A DNA stretch of 64,000 bases from Mycobacterium kiyosense (GTDB lineage Bacteria; Actinomycetota; Actinomycetes; Mycobacteriales; Mycobacteriaceae). Position numbers and translations under genes: made by a program. The DNA lies in contig AP025179.1 of assembly GCA_021654635.1 (NCBI GenBank), forward strand, positions 3,906,001-3,970,000. Direction: 5' to 3'. The notes below the pieces were generated by a model. That model was given only the letters and a program-made list of their open reading frames with translations, was not told the DNA's origin and did no database searches. Shown here in pieces: positions 21,269 through 32,533 of the stretch (positions are counted from its first letter, which is position 1; every line of letters starts with the position of its first letter).

Positions 21269-22274
21269 CGGTCACCACTGCACCAATGCCGAGCTTTTCC
21301 TTGATCTTCTTCTCGATCTCGTTGGCCACTTCGCTGTTCTCCATCAGGAAGTTGCGGGCGTTCTCCTTGCCCTGGCCGAGCTGTTCGCCCTCGTAGGTGA
21401 ACCAGGCCCCGGCTTTGCGGATGAAGCCCTGATCCACTCCCATGTCGATCAGCGAACCTTCCCTGCTGATACCCCTGCCGTAGAGGATGTCGAACTCGGC
21501 CTGTTTGAACGGCGGTGACACCTTGTTCTTGACGATCTTGACGCGGGTGCGGTTGCCGACCGCGTTGGTGCCGTCCTTGAGCGTCTCGATCCGCCGCACG
21601 TCCATACGCACCGACGCGTAGAACTTCAGCGCCTTGCCGCCGGTGGTCGTCTCAGGACTCCCGAACATGACTCCGATTTTTTCGCGCAACTGGTTGATGA
21701 AGATCGCCGTGGTGCCCGAATTGTTAAGCGCACCAGTCATTTTCCGCAGCGCCTGACTCATCAGCCGGGCCTGCAGCCCGACGTGGCTGTCACCCATCTC
21801 GCCTTCGAGCTCCGCGCGCGGCACCAGTGCCGCCACCGAGTCGATGACCAGGATGTCCAGCGCACCCGAACGGATCAGCATGTCGGCGATCTCAAGTGCC
21901 TGCTCCCCCGTGTCCGGCTGGCTGACCAACAGCGAATCGGTGTCGACGCCGAGCTTCTTGGCGTAATCCGGGTCCAGCGCATGCTCGGCGTCGATAAACG
22001 CCGCGACGCCGCCGGCTGCCTGGGCGTTGGCCACCGCGTGCAGTGCCACGGTGGTCTTACCCGAGGACTCCGGGCCGTAGATCTCGATGACCCGGCCACG
22101 GGGCAGGCCGCCGATGCCCAGCGCGACGTCCAGCGCGATGGACCCCGTCGGGATGACTGAAATCGGCTGACGCACCTCGTCGCCGAGGCGCATCACCGAG
22201 CCTTTGCCGTAACTCTTCTCGATCTGGGCCATCGCCAGTTCGAGAGCCTTCTCGCGGTCAGGGGCTTGTGCCAT
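21234..22274 (-). CDS. recA: Recombinase RecA, without intein
   Basis: 346 residues. Walker [10 protein letters not shown], Walker [13 protein letters not shown], loop L2 region [20 protein letters not shown] and the [17 protein letters not shown] segment are intact. In M. tuberculosis the RecA intein interrupts exactly this VKNK/SPPFK point; here the reading is continuous, with Val where M. tuberculosis has the intein-flanking Cys. The start is [20 protein letters not shown] at ATG 22274; longer in-frame readings upstream cross the promoter. It is followed by overlapping recX and controlled by the PafBC and LexA sites at 22328-22395. Confidence 0.98.
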   Translation of the reverse strand: MAQAPDREKALELAMAQIEKSYGKGSVMRLGDEVRQPISVIPTGSIALDVALGIGGLPRGRVIEIYGPESSGKTTVALHAVANAQAAGGVAAFIDAEHALDPDYAKKLGVDTDSLLVSQPDTGEQALEIADMLIRSGALDILVIDSVAALVPRAELEGEMGDSHVGLQARLMSQALRKMTGALNNSGTTAIFINQLREKIGVMFGSPETTTGGKALKFYASVRMDVRRIETLKDGTNAVGNRTRVKIVKNKVSPPFKQAEFDILYGRGISREGSLIDMGVDQGFIRKAGAWFTYEGEQLGQGKENARNFLMENSEVANEIEKKIKEKLGIGAVVTDDSVLPAPVDF

Positions 22275-22327
22275 GGTGCCTCTCCTGTAGTCGGTGTTCG
22301 GTGACCGGTATTGGTCGGTTGGCTGTG

Positions 22328-22350
22328 ACACTAGAGAGGGCCACCGACAA
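22328..22350 (-). promoter_or_regulatory. PafBC-type (RecA-NDp) promoter of recA
   Basis: On the minus strand: TTGTCGGTG, eight bases, then TAGTGT. This is an exact fit to the LexA-independent mycobacterial DNA-damage promoter TTGTCRGTG-N8-TANNNT activated by PafBC. It lies 54-76 bases upstream of the recA start codon. Confidence 0.85.
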
Positions 22351-22379
22351 GTCGAGATCTCCGAATGCCAACACACTAG

Positions 22380-22395
22380 CCGAACACCTGTTCGA
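22380..22395. promoter_or_regulatory. LexA (SOS) box between recA and the FhuF-like gene
   Basis: On the minus strand TCGAACAGGTGTTCGG, one mismatch from TCGAAC-N4-GTTCGA and identical to what I recall for M. tuberculosis recA. It is 106 bases from the recA start and only 57 bases before the divergent FhuF-like gene, so it could act on both. Confidence 0.88.
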
Positions 22396-22451
22396 CTCCA
22401 CTTTCGACACGCCGCATAGGGCGATTTCGCCGGAAAGGCACCCGGAAACCC

Positions 22452-23099
22452 ATGGACATCGCCGCCGAACTCGCCGAGATCTCCACCTATGGAGGATTTT
22501 TCGCCGTGAAAGTGGGCGGCGACCCCACGGGCTGGCATCCCGTCACCACGTCCTACACCGACGGCTTCACCGATCTGATCGATGTCACCAACACGCGCCT
22601 GGCCAGCTCCGAGCCGCGAATCGGCGCTTCGCTGGTGCACCTGGCCCACGCCGCTCGGCTGTGGTCACTCGTGTTGGCCTGTGTGCTGGCCCACGGCGTG
22701 CTGCCCGACCTGACCGACCTGCAGCGCGCCGACGACAGCGCCCAACTGCGGCTGCCCGAACCCGTCGGCGAAACCGTTCCACCCGATCCCGAACTCTTGT
22801 ATTGCGTCGTCGTGCAGGACCACATGGAGCGGTTTGCCGCCGGCCTGCGGGTCAATCTGGCACCTGGCCTGCGCTCCGGCAACATCGCCTCGGCGCTCAC
22901 CGGAACCGCGCGAATGCTGCTCGCGGCGCGGCCCGATCTCCGGGGGCCGATCACCCGCACCACTGCCGCCCTGCTGGATATCGGCGAACTGGCCGGAACC
23001 GGCGAACTCGTCGGCCCCGATCTGGGCTTCCGGCGCAACAGCTGCTGTCTCTACTACCGCGTGCCTGGCGGTGGCAAATGCGGCGACTGCGGGCTTTGA
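22452..23099 (+). CDS. FhuF-like [2Fe-2S] ferric-siderophore reductase family protein
   Basis: 215 residues from ATG 22452. The C-terminus [19 protein letters not shown] carries the FhuF cluster pattern C-C-x10-C-x2-C, ligands of a 2Fe-2S centre used to reduce ferric siderophores in the cytosol. The central helices (residues 60-85 and 130-160) are consistent with the family. No IdeR box is visible upstream. Divergent from recA with an SOS box in the shared promoter region, which is an unexpected placing for an iron gene. M. tuberculosis lacks a gene here. Confidence 0.82.
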   Translation: MDIAAELAEISTYGGFFAVKVGGDPTGWHPVTTSYTDGFTDLIDVTNTRLASSEPRIGASLVHLAHAARLWSLVLACVLAHGVLPDLTDLQRADDSAQLRLPEPVGETVPPDPELLYCVVVQDHMERFAAGLRVNLAPGLRSGNIASALTGTARMLLAARPDLRGPITRTTAALLDIGELAGTGELVGPDLGFRRNSCCLYYRVPGGGKCGDCGL

Positions 23100-23125
23100 C
23101 GGCTTGAGTTCCCCGCCGAGAGTCA

Positions 23126-23243
23126 CGCCAGCGTGACGTTCGGCGTCGAAGTCTGCGCCAGCGTGACGTTCGGCGGAAAGGCAGGGAGTTGGGCGCCAGC
23201 GTGACGTTCGGCGTCGAAGTGTGCGCCAGCGTGACGTTCGGCG
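23126..23243. repeat. Four copies of a 20-base repeat in pairs
   Basis: The unit cgccagcgtgacgttcggcg occurs at 23126-23145, 23156-23175, 23194-23213 and 23224-23243. Spacings are 30, 38 and 30 bases, so a 68-base block (two units) is itself duplicated. The paired spacers also match (tcgaagtctg and tcgaagtgtg). It lies between the convergent ends of the FhuF-like and DUF3046 genes. Confidence 0.85.
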
Positions 23244-23257
23244 AAAAGGGAGCAACA

Positions 23258-23452
23258 TCACCACTGGTCGCGCGGGACGTCGAAGTCCGCGCACAGCGCC
23301 CGCCACACCTCACGCGGCTCGACGCCGTCCTCGATCGCCTGCGCGGCCGTGCGCCCGCCGAACCCGGTCAAAACGTGGTCGACCAGCACCGATGCGCCGT
23401 AGGCGGCGCCAAAGCGCAGCACCACCCGCTCGTTGAACTCCGTCAGCCGCAC
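23258..23452 (-). CDS. DUF3046 family protein (Rv2738c-like)
   Basis: A small, 64-residue protein from GTG 23452: RLTEFNERVVLRFGAAYG, then LVDHVLTGFGGRTAAQAIED and WRALCADFDVPRDQW. This is the complete DUF3046 domain, an actinobacterial family of unknown function almost always encoded near recA. The frame can be extended upstream into the neighbouring glycosyltransferase gene, but family alignment supports the GTG. Confidence 0.85.
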   Translation of the reverse strand: MRLTEFNERVVLRFGAAYGASVLVDHVLTGFGGRTAAQAIEDGVEPREVWRALCADFDVPRDQW

Positions 23453-23474
23453 GCCAGCCAAGATACCCAGCCGG

Positions 23475-24641
23475 TCACCCGGCCAAAGCAAGCGCTTCGT
23501 GGCACACCCGCACCGGGTCGGCCACCTGCGCAATGCTGTCGGCGGCCCGCCGGGCGGCCTCGCGATACCCGGGCGACCCCAGCACGTCGCCGACCGCTGA
23601 TACCAGCGCCTCGGCGGTCAGTGGGCGAATCAGCCGCCCGCTGCCCTGCCGCACCACCCGGTTCGCCATCTCCCACTGATCGCCACCGCCGGGTACCACC
23701 ACCAGCGGCACCCCGGCGAGCAAGGCCTTGGCCACCAGGCCGTGACCGCCGCCCCCGATCACCACATCGGCGTGGGTCAACAGCTCGTCCTGCCGGCCCA
23801 ACCCCACCACAGCCCAGGGCGGCGGCGCCAGGTCCGCACCACCGAGCCGCGACACCACCAGCCGCGAACCCTCGGGCAAAGTGTCGCCCGGTATCAGGCT
23901 TTCCAGGGCGAGCTCCGCCAGCCCGATGGTGCCCGTCGCCGCGGTGGAAGGGGCTACCATCACTACCGGCCCGGAGCCGGGCGGAATCTCCAGCACCTGT
24001 TCGGTCGGCTCGAAATGCAGCGGTCCCACCACGACGGCCTCGTCCGGCCAATCCGGGCGAGGCACCTCCAACGCCGGCAGCGTGGCGATCAGCCGCCGCA
24101 GCGGCCCCGGATCGTCGGCCGGTAAACCGATGTCCACCCGCACGGCGGCACGCTGGCGCTGACCCGCACGCACCGAGCGTGTCGTCAGCGCTCGCATCAC
24201 GGTGTCGCGCAGCCGTCCCCGCACCCCGGTCCCAGGCGCCAGACCGCTGCCGATCGGCGGCAACCCCTTCGACGGGAGGTACAGCGGATGCGGGCTCAGC
24301 TCGACCCACGGGATGCCCAGCAGTTCGGCGGCCATGCCACCGCCGGCGGTGATGACGTCGGAGACCACCAGGTCGGGAGCCAGCTCGCGCAGCGTCGGCG
24401 CGACGAGCTCCGCCATCCGCGCCGCTCGCCGGTGAATCCTGGCGCCGGCATCGACGTCCTCGTCGACGGCCACCAGACCGTCCAGTTCGACGGCGTCGAC
24501 CCCGACCGCGCGGGCGGCCTCCAGCCACTCGACCCCGGTGAACAGCGTGGGCGTGTCTCCGGCCGCGGATAAGCGCCGGCACAGCGCGATCGCGGGAAAC
24601 GAGTGCCCGGGATCGGGCCCGGCTACCACGGCGACGCGCAT
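23475..24641 (-). CDS. UGT-type (GT1-like) glycosyltransferase (Rv2739c-like)
   Basis: 388 residues, the same as Rv2739c, starting at MRVAVVAGPDPGHSFPAIAL (an N-terminal acceptor-side Rossmann domain). The C-terminal donor-binding part has HADVVIGGGGHGLVAKALLAGVPLVVVPGGGDQWEMANRV in two halves, matching the UGT signature with the nucleotide-sugar-binding histidine and the terminal D/Q pair region. Acceptor unknown; actinobacterial relatives glycosylate natural products or lipids. The gene follows ephG divergently. Confidence 0.85.
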   Translation of the reverse strand: MRVAVVAGPDPGHSFPAIALCRRLSAAGDTPTLFTGVEWLEAARAVGVDAVELDGLVAVDEDVDAGARIHRRAARMAELVAPTLRELAPDLVVSDVITAGGGMAAELLGIPWVELSPHPLYLPSKGLPPIGSGLAPGTGVRGRLRDTVMRALTTRSVRAGQRQRAAVRVDIGLPADDPGPLRRLIATLPALEVPRPDWPDEAVVVGPLHFEPTEQVLEIPPGSGPVVMVAPSTAATGTIGLAELALESLIPGDTLPEGSRLVVSRLGGADLAPPPWAVVGLGRQDELLTHADVVIGGGGHGLVAKALLAGVPLVVVPGGGDQWEMANRVVRQGSGRLIRPLTAEALVSAVGDVLGSPGYREAARRAADSIAQVADPVRVCHEALALAG

Positions 24642-24684
24642 CGGCCCTACCCTGCCACAACCGCACTCGCCTACGCTGGCAACC

Positions 24685-25119
24685 ATGACCGAGCTGACTC
24701 AGACCACCACCAACGACAACATCCGCACGGTCGAGGGATTCTTGTATGCGCTGCAGGATCAGGATTTCGAGACCCTGGACGCCGCCCTTGACGACAACCT
24801 CGTCTACGAGAACGTCGGGTTTTCGACGATCCGCGGTGGTCGCCGCGTGGTGAAGCTGTTCCGCAAGATGCAGGGCCGGATGGGTTTCGAGGTGAAGTTC
24901 CACCGGGTGGCCGCCGACGGCGACGCGGTGCTCACCGAACGCACCGACGTGCTGGTCTTCGGGCCGCTGCGAATCCAGTTCTGGGTGTGCGGGGTGTTCG
25001 AGGTGCGCGACGGGCGGATCACGCTCTGGCGGGACTACTTCGACGTCTTCGACATGCTCAAGGCGACGCTGCGTGGCGTGGCCGGCATGGTGATCCCGTC
25101 GCTGCGCCCGACGCTTTAG
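24685..25119 (+). CDS. ephG: Limonene-1,2-epoxide hydrolase-type epoxide hydrolase EphG
   Basis: 144 residues with the SnoaL/LEH cone fold. The catalytic Asp-Arg-Asp set is visible as R-T-D in TERTDVLVF and D in LWRDYFDVFDM, with the water-positioning Tyr and Asn in LVYENVGFS. Rv2740 prefers sterol-like or lipophilic epoxides. ATG 24685 gives the usual length; upstream in-frame sequence has no family similarity. A hairpin directly follows the stop. Confidence 0.92.
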   Translation: MTELTQTTTNDNIRTVEGFLYALQDQDFETLDAALDDNLVYENVGFSTIRGGRRVVKLFRKMQGRMGFEVKFHRVAADGDAVLTERTDVLVFGPLRIQFWVCGVFEVRDGRITLWRDYFDVFDMLKATLRGVAGMVIPSLRPTL

Positions 25120-25124
25120 GGCAA

Positions 25125-25164
25125 GCCACGTCCACAGCAAACGGCACATGCCGCGGCACGTGGC
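25125..25164 (+). terminator. Stem-loop after ephG
   Basis: Arms gccacgt (25125-25131) and acgtggc (25158-25164) enclose a second small palindrome (cggcacatgccg, 25142-25153). It starts five bases after the ephG stop. No T run follows, as is common for mycobacterial terminators. Confidence 0.4.
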
Positions 25165-25170
25165 AAATGG

Positions 25171-25191
25171 CAAATTTCTGAGCGAAATTTG
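25171..25191. promoter_or_regulatory. Inverted repeat caaattt-N7-aaatttg before PE_PGRS
   Basis: Perfect 7-base arms (25171-25177 and 25185-25191) in an AT-rich pocket of a GC-rich region, 135 bases upstream of the PE_PGRS start. It may be an operator or part of a terminator for ephG. Confidence 0.4.
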
Positions 25192-25325
25192 ACGTTGTTC
25201 GGTGAAAAACCTAAAAATCACCGCGCCGCGATCGACTTACGATGACGCTGACGAGGTTCGAGGGCAGGCTCGGAGCCTCGTAATGCGCATGACCGATAGG
25301 CCATGGCAAATTGGGGAGGCCCAAA

Positions 25326-25994
25326 ATGTCATTTGTAGTCGTGACGCCAGAGTTAATAACGGCAGCTGCAGCGGACTTGGCCAGCATCGGCGCGTCGGTG
25401 GATGCGGCGGGTGCCGCCGCGTCAGCCCCCACCGTCGCGGTCCTGGCCGCAGGCGCCGATGAGGTGTCGGCCGCCATCGCATCGTTGTTCGGAACCCACG
25501 GCCAGGCGTACCAGGCCCTCAGCGCGCAGGCGTCGGCGTTCCATGAACAATTCGTGCAGATCATGGCTGCCGGCACCGGCGGCCAGGGCGGCGCCGGCGG
25601 CACCGGCGCGCTGATCGGCTCCGGCGGCGCAGGCGGCGCCGGCGGCTTGGGTCAGTACTGCGGGCCTGGGGGGACCGGCGGAAATGCCGGACCGGTCTAC
25701 GGTAGCGGCGGGGCCGGCGGCACCGGCGGAAGCGGCATCGGCGGCGACGGCGGAAACGGCGGAAACGGCGGCAAGGCCGGGCTGATCGGCGATGCCGGCA
25801 ACGGCGGGAACGGCGGTCAAACGCTGGCTGGTGCGCCCCGCAAGGGCGGTGATGGCGGCAGCGGCGGCGACGCCTGGCTGATCGGCAACGGCGGCAACGG
25901 CGGGACTGCCGCCGCTAGCGGGACGCGCGGCGCAGTCGGTCCCGGTGGCGCCGGCGGGCTACTACTCGGCTCCAGCGGTCAGAACGGGCGGTAG
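25326..25994 (+). CDS. Short PE_PGRS family protein
   Basis: 222 residues from [20 protein letters not shown], preceded by ggggagg. Residues 1-85 are a PE domain (two helices), directing ESX-5 secretion together with the usual C-terminal YxxxD/E signal, seen here near [15 protein letters not shown]. Residues ~90-222 are Gly-Gly-Ala/Asn PGRS repeats with GGNGG and GGAGG units and LIG(N/D/S)G periodicity. It occupies the position of PE_PGRS47 (Rv2741), which in M. tuberculosis is more than twice as long. PE_PGRS proteins are limited to some slow growers and are poorly represented in the M. avium complex. Confidence 0.9.
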   Translation: MSFVVVTPELITAAAADLASIGASVDAAGAAASAPTVAVLAAGADEVSAAIASLFGTHGQAYQALSAQASAFHEQFVQIMAAGTGGQGGAGGTGALIGSGGAGGAGGLGQYCGPGGTGGNAGPVYGSGGAGGTGGSGIGGDGGNGGNGGKAGLIGDAGNGGNGGQTLAGAPRKGGDGGSGGDAWLIGNGGNGGTAAASGTRGAVGPGGAGGLLLGSSGQNGR

Positions 25995-26021
25995 TTCGCC
26001 TCCGCTGCAGCGCGGTCAGGC

Positions 26022-26849
26022 CTACATTGCCCTCGGCAACCCACCGAGCTCGTCGAACGCCTGCGCCCAGCTCATCAACCGATCGGTCACGTCGACCAGC
26101 TCGTCGCGGTAGCGCTGTTGAATCGCGCCGCCCGCGCCCTCCCCGTTTGCCGCCGACACCAATTGCGCTGCCGCAGTGACCATTTCGTTGTACTGACGAA
26201 CGCCCGCGCCCAGCTGAGCGGTGTAGGCGTTGATGGTCGGCACCAGGTACTCCCGCGACGGGTCGGAGTTGTGCGCGGCCCGTTCCATCGACACCACCTG
26301 CGTCGCGGTGGCGGCCATCGCCGCTGACGTCCGGTTGGCCGCGGCAGTCAACTCGGCGATCTCGTCGGCCGGTAGCAGGGCGCCGCGTTCGATCACGCCT
26401 AGCAGCGAATAGAACCCGCGTTCGGAGGCCCCCAGCGCGTACATCGCCGGCCGAGCGGCCGACCCCGGCGCCGGCAGCCGCCGGATGTTGCTCAGCCGCG
26501 GCGATGGCAGCGGCTCGGCCTTCAACCAGTGGTAGCGGAAGAACAGCAGGGTCGCGGGAATCACCATCAAGACCGCGATCGCTCCGGTGATCTGCAGCAG
26601 CAGCGCGAACCAGCCCCAGGCTGCCAGTCCCGCCGTCACCGCCGCCCAGAACAGGCACCCGAAGGTGAAGATCCAGGCCCAGCGCAGCGCGCGGCGGCGG
26701 CGGCGCAGCATCCGGGCGCGCGGATCGGCGACCGCGTTGATCTTCTGGGCGACCAGGCCGGTCAAGTCGGCAACGGTATCGAATCCGCGCTGCAGCAGCG
26801 CCCGCCACCGCGGATGTGGATTCGACTTCGCAGACATCTCGGACGTCAC
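26022..26849 (-). CDS. pspM: Phage-shock-type membrane protein PspM (Rv2743c-like)
   Basis: 275 residues from GTG 26849, two bases after pspA ends, so the two are coupled. Two adjacent membrane helices at about 58-105 (WAWIFTFGCLFWAAVTAGLA, then ITGAIAVLMVIPATLLFF) are followed by a cytoplasmic helical domain. Rv2743c anchors PspA at the membrane in the ClgR-PspA-Rv2743c envelope-stress system. No separate Rv2742c (PspN) gene fits between here and the PE_PGRS gene; only a Arg-rich alternate frame inside pspM exists. Confidence 0.87.
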   Translation of the reverse strand: MTSEMSAKSNPHPRWRALLQRGFDTVADLTGLVAQKINAVADPRARMLRRRRRALRWAWIFTFGCLFWAAVTAGLAAWGWFALLLQITGAIAVLMVIPATLLFFRYHWLKAEPLPSPRLSNIRRLPAPGSAARPAMYALGASERGFYSLLGVIERGALLPADEIAELTAAANRTSAAMAATATQVVSMERAAHNSDPSREYLVPTINAYTAQLGAGVRQYNEMVTAAAQLVSAANGEGAGGAIQQRYRDELVDVTDRLMSWAQAFDELGGLPRAM

Positions 26850-26851
26850 GC

Positions 26852-27676
26852 CTATTGCTGACCGTAGGGCTGCTCAGGAACAGGTCCGGCGGCCCCGGTG
26901 GCGGGCGTGGTGGTGTTCACGCCGGGTGCAGGCGTCCCCCCGGCCGGCAGTGCGTCGCCGCGCATCGAGGCGCGGATCTGCTCGAGCCGCGAGTGCCCGG
27001 CCATCTGGACGCCGGCCTGTTCGACTTCGAGCATGCGGCCCTGCACGGAGTTCTGGGCGAGTTCGGCGGATCCGATCGCGTTGGCGTATCGGCGTTCAAT
27101 CTTGTCGCGCACCTCGTCGAGGCTGGGGGTGTTGCCCGGCGCGGCGAGCTCGCTCATTGACCGCAGCGACGCGCTGACCTGCTCCTGCATCTTGGCCTGC
27201 TCGAGCTGGCTGAGCAGCTTGGTGCGCTCGGCGATCTTCTGCTGCAGCACCATCGCGTTGCGTTCAACCGCCTTCTTGGCCTGGCCCGCGGCTTGCAAAG
27301 CCTGGTCGTGCAGGGTTTTGAGGTCTTCGACGGACTGCTCGGCGGTGACCAGCTGCGCGGCGAAGGCCTCTGCGGCGTTGTTGTACTCGGTGGCCTTGGC
27401 GGCATCTCCGGCGGCAGTGGCCTGGTCGGCCAGCGTCAGCGCCTGACGCACGTTGACCTGCAACTTCTCGATGTCGGCCAGCTGCCGGTTGAGCCGCATC
27501 TCAAGCTGACGCTGATTGCCGATGACCTGCGCGGCCTGCTGGGTTAGCGCCTGGTGGGTGCGCTGGGCTTCCTCGATGGCCTGCTGGATCTGCACTTTGG
27601 GGTCGGCGTGCTCGTCGATCTTCGAGTTGAACAGCGCCATCAGGTATTTCCACGCCTTGACGAACGGATTGGCCAT
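26852..27676 (-). CDS. pspA: PspA / 35 kDa antigen, membrane-stress protein
   Basis: 274 residues from [20 protein letters not shown]. The N-terminal amphipathic helix and the long coiled coil (residues ~25-220) define the PspA/IM30/Vipp1 family, ESCRT-III-like proteins that coat damaged membranes. The C-terminal 45 residues are Pro/Gly/Thr rich ([20 protein letters not shown]), as in mycobacterial versions. Encoded between clgR and pspM on the minus strand and presumably driven by the SigE promoter before clgR. Confidence 0.95.
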   Translation of the reverse strand: MANPFVKAWKYLMALFNSKIDEHADPKVQIQQAIEEAQRTHQALTQQAAQVIGNQRQLEMRLNRQLADIEKLQVNVRQALTLADQATAAGDAAKATEYNNAAEAFAAQLVTAEQSVEDLKTLHDQALQAAGQAKKAVERNAMVLQQKIAERTKLLSQLEQAKMQEQVSASLRSMSELAAPGNTPSLDEVRDKIERRYANAIGSAELAQNSVQGRMLEVEQAGVQMAGHSRLEQIRASMRGDALPAGGTPAPGVNTTTPATGAAGPVPEQPYGQQ

Positions 27677-27806
27677 CAGTGAGCTCCGCCTTCGCTTCTT
27701 ATGTGCTGGTTGGGCCGCAACGCTACCCCTGACGCTCAATTTAGTGGGTCAACCCGCATCTACCCACCCATGGTGGGACCAAAATGACGAGGTGTTCGGC
27801 CGGCAA

Positions 27807-28136
27807 TCAGGCGACGGCCAGCGCGACCACCGGCGGAATGACGACTTTGGTGCTGACATCGATGGTGGCGGCCCCGGCGTCGAGGCGTGCGCTGCTGCGC
27901 TCCTCACCGGCCATCCGCTCGCCGGCGTCGATGAGCACCTGCGACAACGGGACTTGCAGCGCGTCGCAGATCGAGTTGAGCAGCTCGCTGGAGGGTTCCT
28001 TGCGACCGCGCTCGACTTCCGACAGATACCCGAGGCTTACCCGCGCCGAATCGGACACCTCGCGCAGCGTCCGGCCCTGAGATGTCCGGGCCCCCCGCAG
28101 CACGTCGCCAATGACCTCGCGCACCAGTGACGTCAT
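27807..28136 (-). CDS. clgR: Transcriptional activator ClgR
   Basis: 109 residues from [20 protein letters not shown] (ATG 28136; an ATG at 28151 adds five residues). The HTH is [20 protein letters not shown]. ClgR activates clp protease genes and, in mycobacteria, its own operon with pspA. The C-terminus ends VVALAVA, a non-polar tail of the type recognised by ClpP1P2, allowing rapid turnover. A SigE promoter lies upstream. Confidence 0.94.
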   Translation of the reverse strand: MTSLVREVIGDVLRGARTSQGRTLREVSDSARVSLGYLSEVERGRKEPSSELLNSICDALQVPLSQVLIDAGERMAGEERSSARLDAGAATIDVSTKVVIPPVVALAVA

Positions 28137-28203
28137 CGCGCTCTCCTCCATCCGGTCAGAATCCAGTCACGATCGTGCCCCTAAAAAGCATGGGACTTTA
28201 GGA

Positions 28204-28231
28204 CAACGCCAACCGGGGCCGCGTTGGTTCC
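28204..28231 (-). promoter_or_regulatory. SigE-type promoter of clgR-pspA-pspM
   Basis: On the minus strand GGAAC (28231-28227), 18 or 19 bases, then CGTTG/GTTG (28207-28204). This fits the mycobacterial SigE consensus GGAAC-N18/19-CGTT. It is 68-95 bases before the clgR start and lies inside the corrected 3' neighbourhood of pgsA3, outside its coding end (28250). Confidence 0.75.
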
Positions 28232-28249
28232 CAGGAAAACGACAGAAAT

Positions 28250-28877
28250 CTAACCGGACCGCTTGGTGTGGCGGATTTCTCGCACCGTCGACGCCACGTA
28301 GTCGATGCCGGTGACCAGCGTCAGCACGATCGCCAGCCCCATCACCACCTGCGCGGCGGTGTGCAGCAGACCCGCGAGCGGCAGTACGAACAACCCGATC
28401 GCCACCGCTTGGACGACCGTCTTCAGTTTGCCGCCCCCAGCTGGCCGGGATAACGCCGCGCCGGATGACGGCCAGCCGCAACGCGGTGATGGCCACCTCC
28501 CGGGCCATGATGACCACCGTCACCCACCACGGCAACTCACCCAGCATCGACAGGCTGATCAGCGCCGACCCGATCAGAATCTTGTCGGCGATCGGGTCGA
28601 CGAATGCGCCGAACTCGGTCGCCATGCCGTAGTTGCGGGCCAGCAGTCCGTCGAACCGGTCGGTGATGCAGGCGACGGCGAAGATCGCCCACGCCACGAT
28701 CCGCGCGTAGGTGTGGTGGCCGTCGCCGTAGAACAGGGCATAGAGGAAGATCGGGACGAGCAGCAGCCGGGTCAGAGTCAGGATGTTGGCGAGATTCGCG
28801 ATGCGGGCACGGCCTTCGATCTGACCTGTCTGCGGCTGCCCCGACCACGGCAACAGAATAACGGCTGACCAGCTCAT
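28250..28877 (-). CDS. pgsA3: CDP-alcohol phosphatidyltransferase (PgsA3), frameshifted
   Basis: Membrane enzyme that joins CDP-diacylglycerol to an alcohol; PgsA3 (Rv2746c) is the mycobacterial phosphatidylglycerophosphate synthase. The catalytic motif DG-x2-AR-x8-G-x3-D-x3-D reads as DGLLARNYGMATEFGAFVDP plus IAD, all residues present. About five membrane helices. A run of five C at 28434-28438 has an extra base; correction restores WGGKLKTVVQAVAIGLF and ends at 28250, 208 residues, one less than M. tuberculosis. As written the last 70 residues are out of frame. Confidence 0.9.
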
Positions 28878-28906
28878 GTGGTGGCTGACGTCGATACTGT
28901 TTGCAC

Positions 28907-29431
28907 GTGACCCAAAGTCGACGGGACAACCAGCCGGTGGTCCGGCGGGCGCGGACTTCCGACGTTCCCGCCATCAAGCATCTCGTCGACACCTATTCGG
29001 GCCGAATCCTGCTGGAAAAGAATCTCGTCACGCTTTACGAGTCCGTCCAGGAGTTCTGGGTCGCCGAGCACCCGGAAATCGAGGGCAAGGTCGTCGGTTG
29101 CGGGGCACTGCACGTGTTTTGGGCGGACTTGGGCGAGATCCGGACCGTCGCGGTCGATCCGGCGATGACCGGCCACGGCATCGGCCACGCGATCGTCAAC
29201 AGGCTGCTCGAGGTAGCCCGGGAGCTGGAGCTGCAGCGACTGTTCGTGTTGACCTTCGAGACCGAGTTCTTCGCCAGGCACGGTTTCACCGAGATCGAGG
29301 GCACCCCGGTCACCGCCGAGGTGTTCGAGGAGATGTGCCGCTCCTACGACATCGGCGTGGCCGAATTCCTGGATCTGAGTTACGTCAAACCCAACACGCT
29401 GGGTAATTCCCGGATGCTGCTGGTCCTGTAG
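28907..29431 (+). CDS. argA: N-acetylglutamate synthase, short GNAT type
   Basis: First step of arginine synthesis, acetylating glutamate. A 174-residue GNAT-only enzyme as in actinobacteria, unlike the longer ArgA of enterobacteria. The acetyl-CoA loop is VDPAMTGHGIGHAIVNRLL (Q/RxxGxG/A form), and the family tail ETEFFARHGFTEIEGTPVTA and GVAEFLDLSYVKPNTLGNSR is intact. GTG 28907 is chosen; a TTG at 28901 adds two residues. Divergent from pgsA3, convergent with ftsK. Confidence 0.92.
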   Translation: MTQSRRDNQPVVRRARTSDVPAIKHLVDTYSGRILLEKNLVTLYESVQEFWVAEHPEIEGKVVGCGALHVFWADLGEIRTVAVDPAMTGHGIGHAIVNRLLEVARELELQRLFVLTFETEFFARHGFTEIEGTPVTAEVFEEMCRSYDIGVAEFLDLSYVKPNTLGNSRMLLVL

Positions 29432-29443
29432 CCATGCGAGCAG

Positions 29444-32032
<2,589 letters not shown>

Positions 32033-32218
32033 GATCGCAAGCCTAGTCGCAAAAACAACATCTGCACCATCCGCCACACTGGTAACGACCGCGTCGCCGC
32101 GATGTGCCCGCCTCGTGACCTGACCGGTGTGAGTAGGGTGACAACCGGCCGCGGTTGTGCCGCGGCGCACCACCGAAAGTTCACGCCTGAACCCGCCAAA
32201 GTCGCCAGGAGGCTCACC

Positions 32219-32533
32219 ATGCCCGTCGTCGTCGTCGCCACCATGACCGTCAAGCCTGAATCGGTCGACACCGTCCGCGACATTCTCACCGGCGCCGCCG
32301 GCGAGGTGCACGAAGAGCCCGGCTGCCAGCTGTACTCGCTGCACCAGACCGGTGAGACCTTCGTCTTCGTCGAGCAGTGGGCCGACGAGGAGGCGCTCAA
32401 GACCCACAGCACCGCCCCCGCGATCGGCAAGATGTTCGCCGCCGTCGGCGATCACCTGGCCGGGGCTCCCGACATCAAGATGTTGCAGCCGCTTCCCGCT
32501 GGAGACCCCGACAAGGGCCAACTGCGCTCCTGA
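32219..32533 (+). CDS. Antibiotic-biosynthesis-monooxygenase (ABM) domain protein (Rv2749-like)
   Basis: 104 residues from ATG 32219, after a caggagg ribosome site. A complete ABM ferredoxin-like fold ([59 protein letters not shown]). Members include heme-degrading and quinone monooxygenases; the exact substrate is unclear. Its stop overlaps the next ATG by one base, so it is coupled to the SDR gene. Confidence 0.87.
   Translation: MPVVVVATMTVKPESVDTVRDILTGAAGEVHEEPGCQLYSLHQTGETFVFVEQWADEEALKTHSTAPAIGKMFAAVGDHLAGAPDIKMLQPLPAGDPDKGQLRS

Noticed and set aside
23126..23243. CRISPR array
   Set aside because: Only four copies, spacers are themselves repeated and only 10-18 bases long, and no cas gene is present.
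23189..24352. 387-codon plus-strand frame running through the repeat and the glycosyltransferase
   Set aside because: It is antisense to the DUF3046 and glycosyltransferase genes and very rich in Pro and Arg.
25915..26808. Arg-rich 297-codon minus-strand frame within pspM
   Set aside because: It overlaps pspM in another frame and has a composition expected of a shifted GC-rich frame. It is tempting as an Rv2742c (PspN) equivalent but has no independent support.
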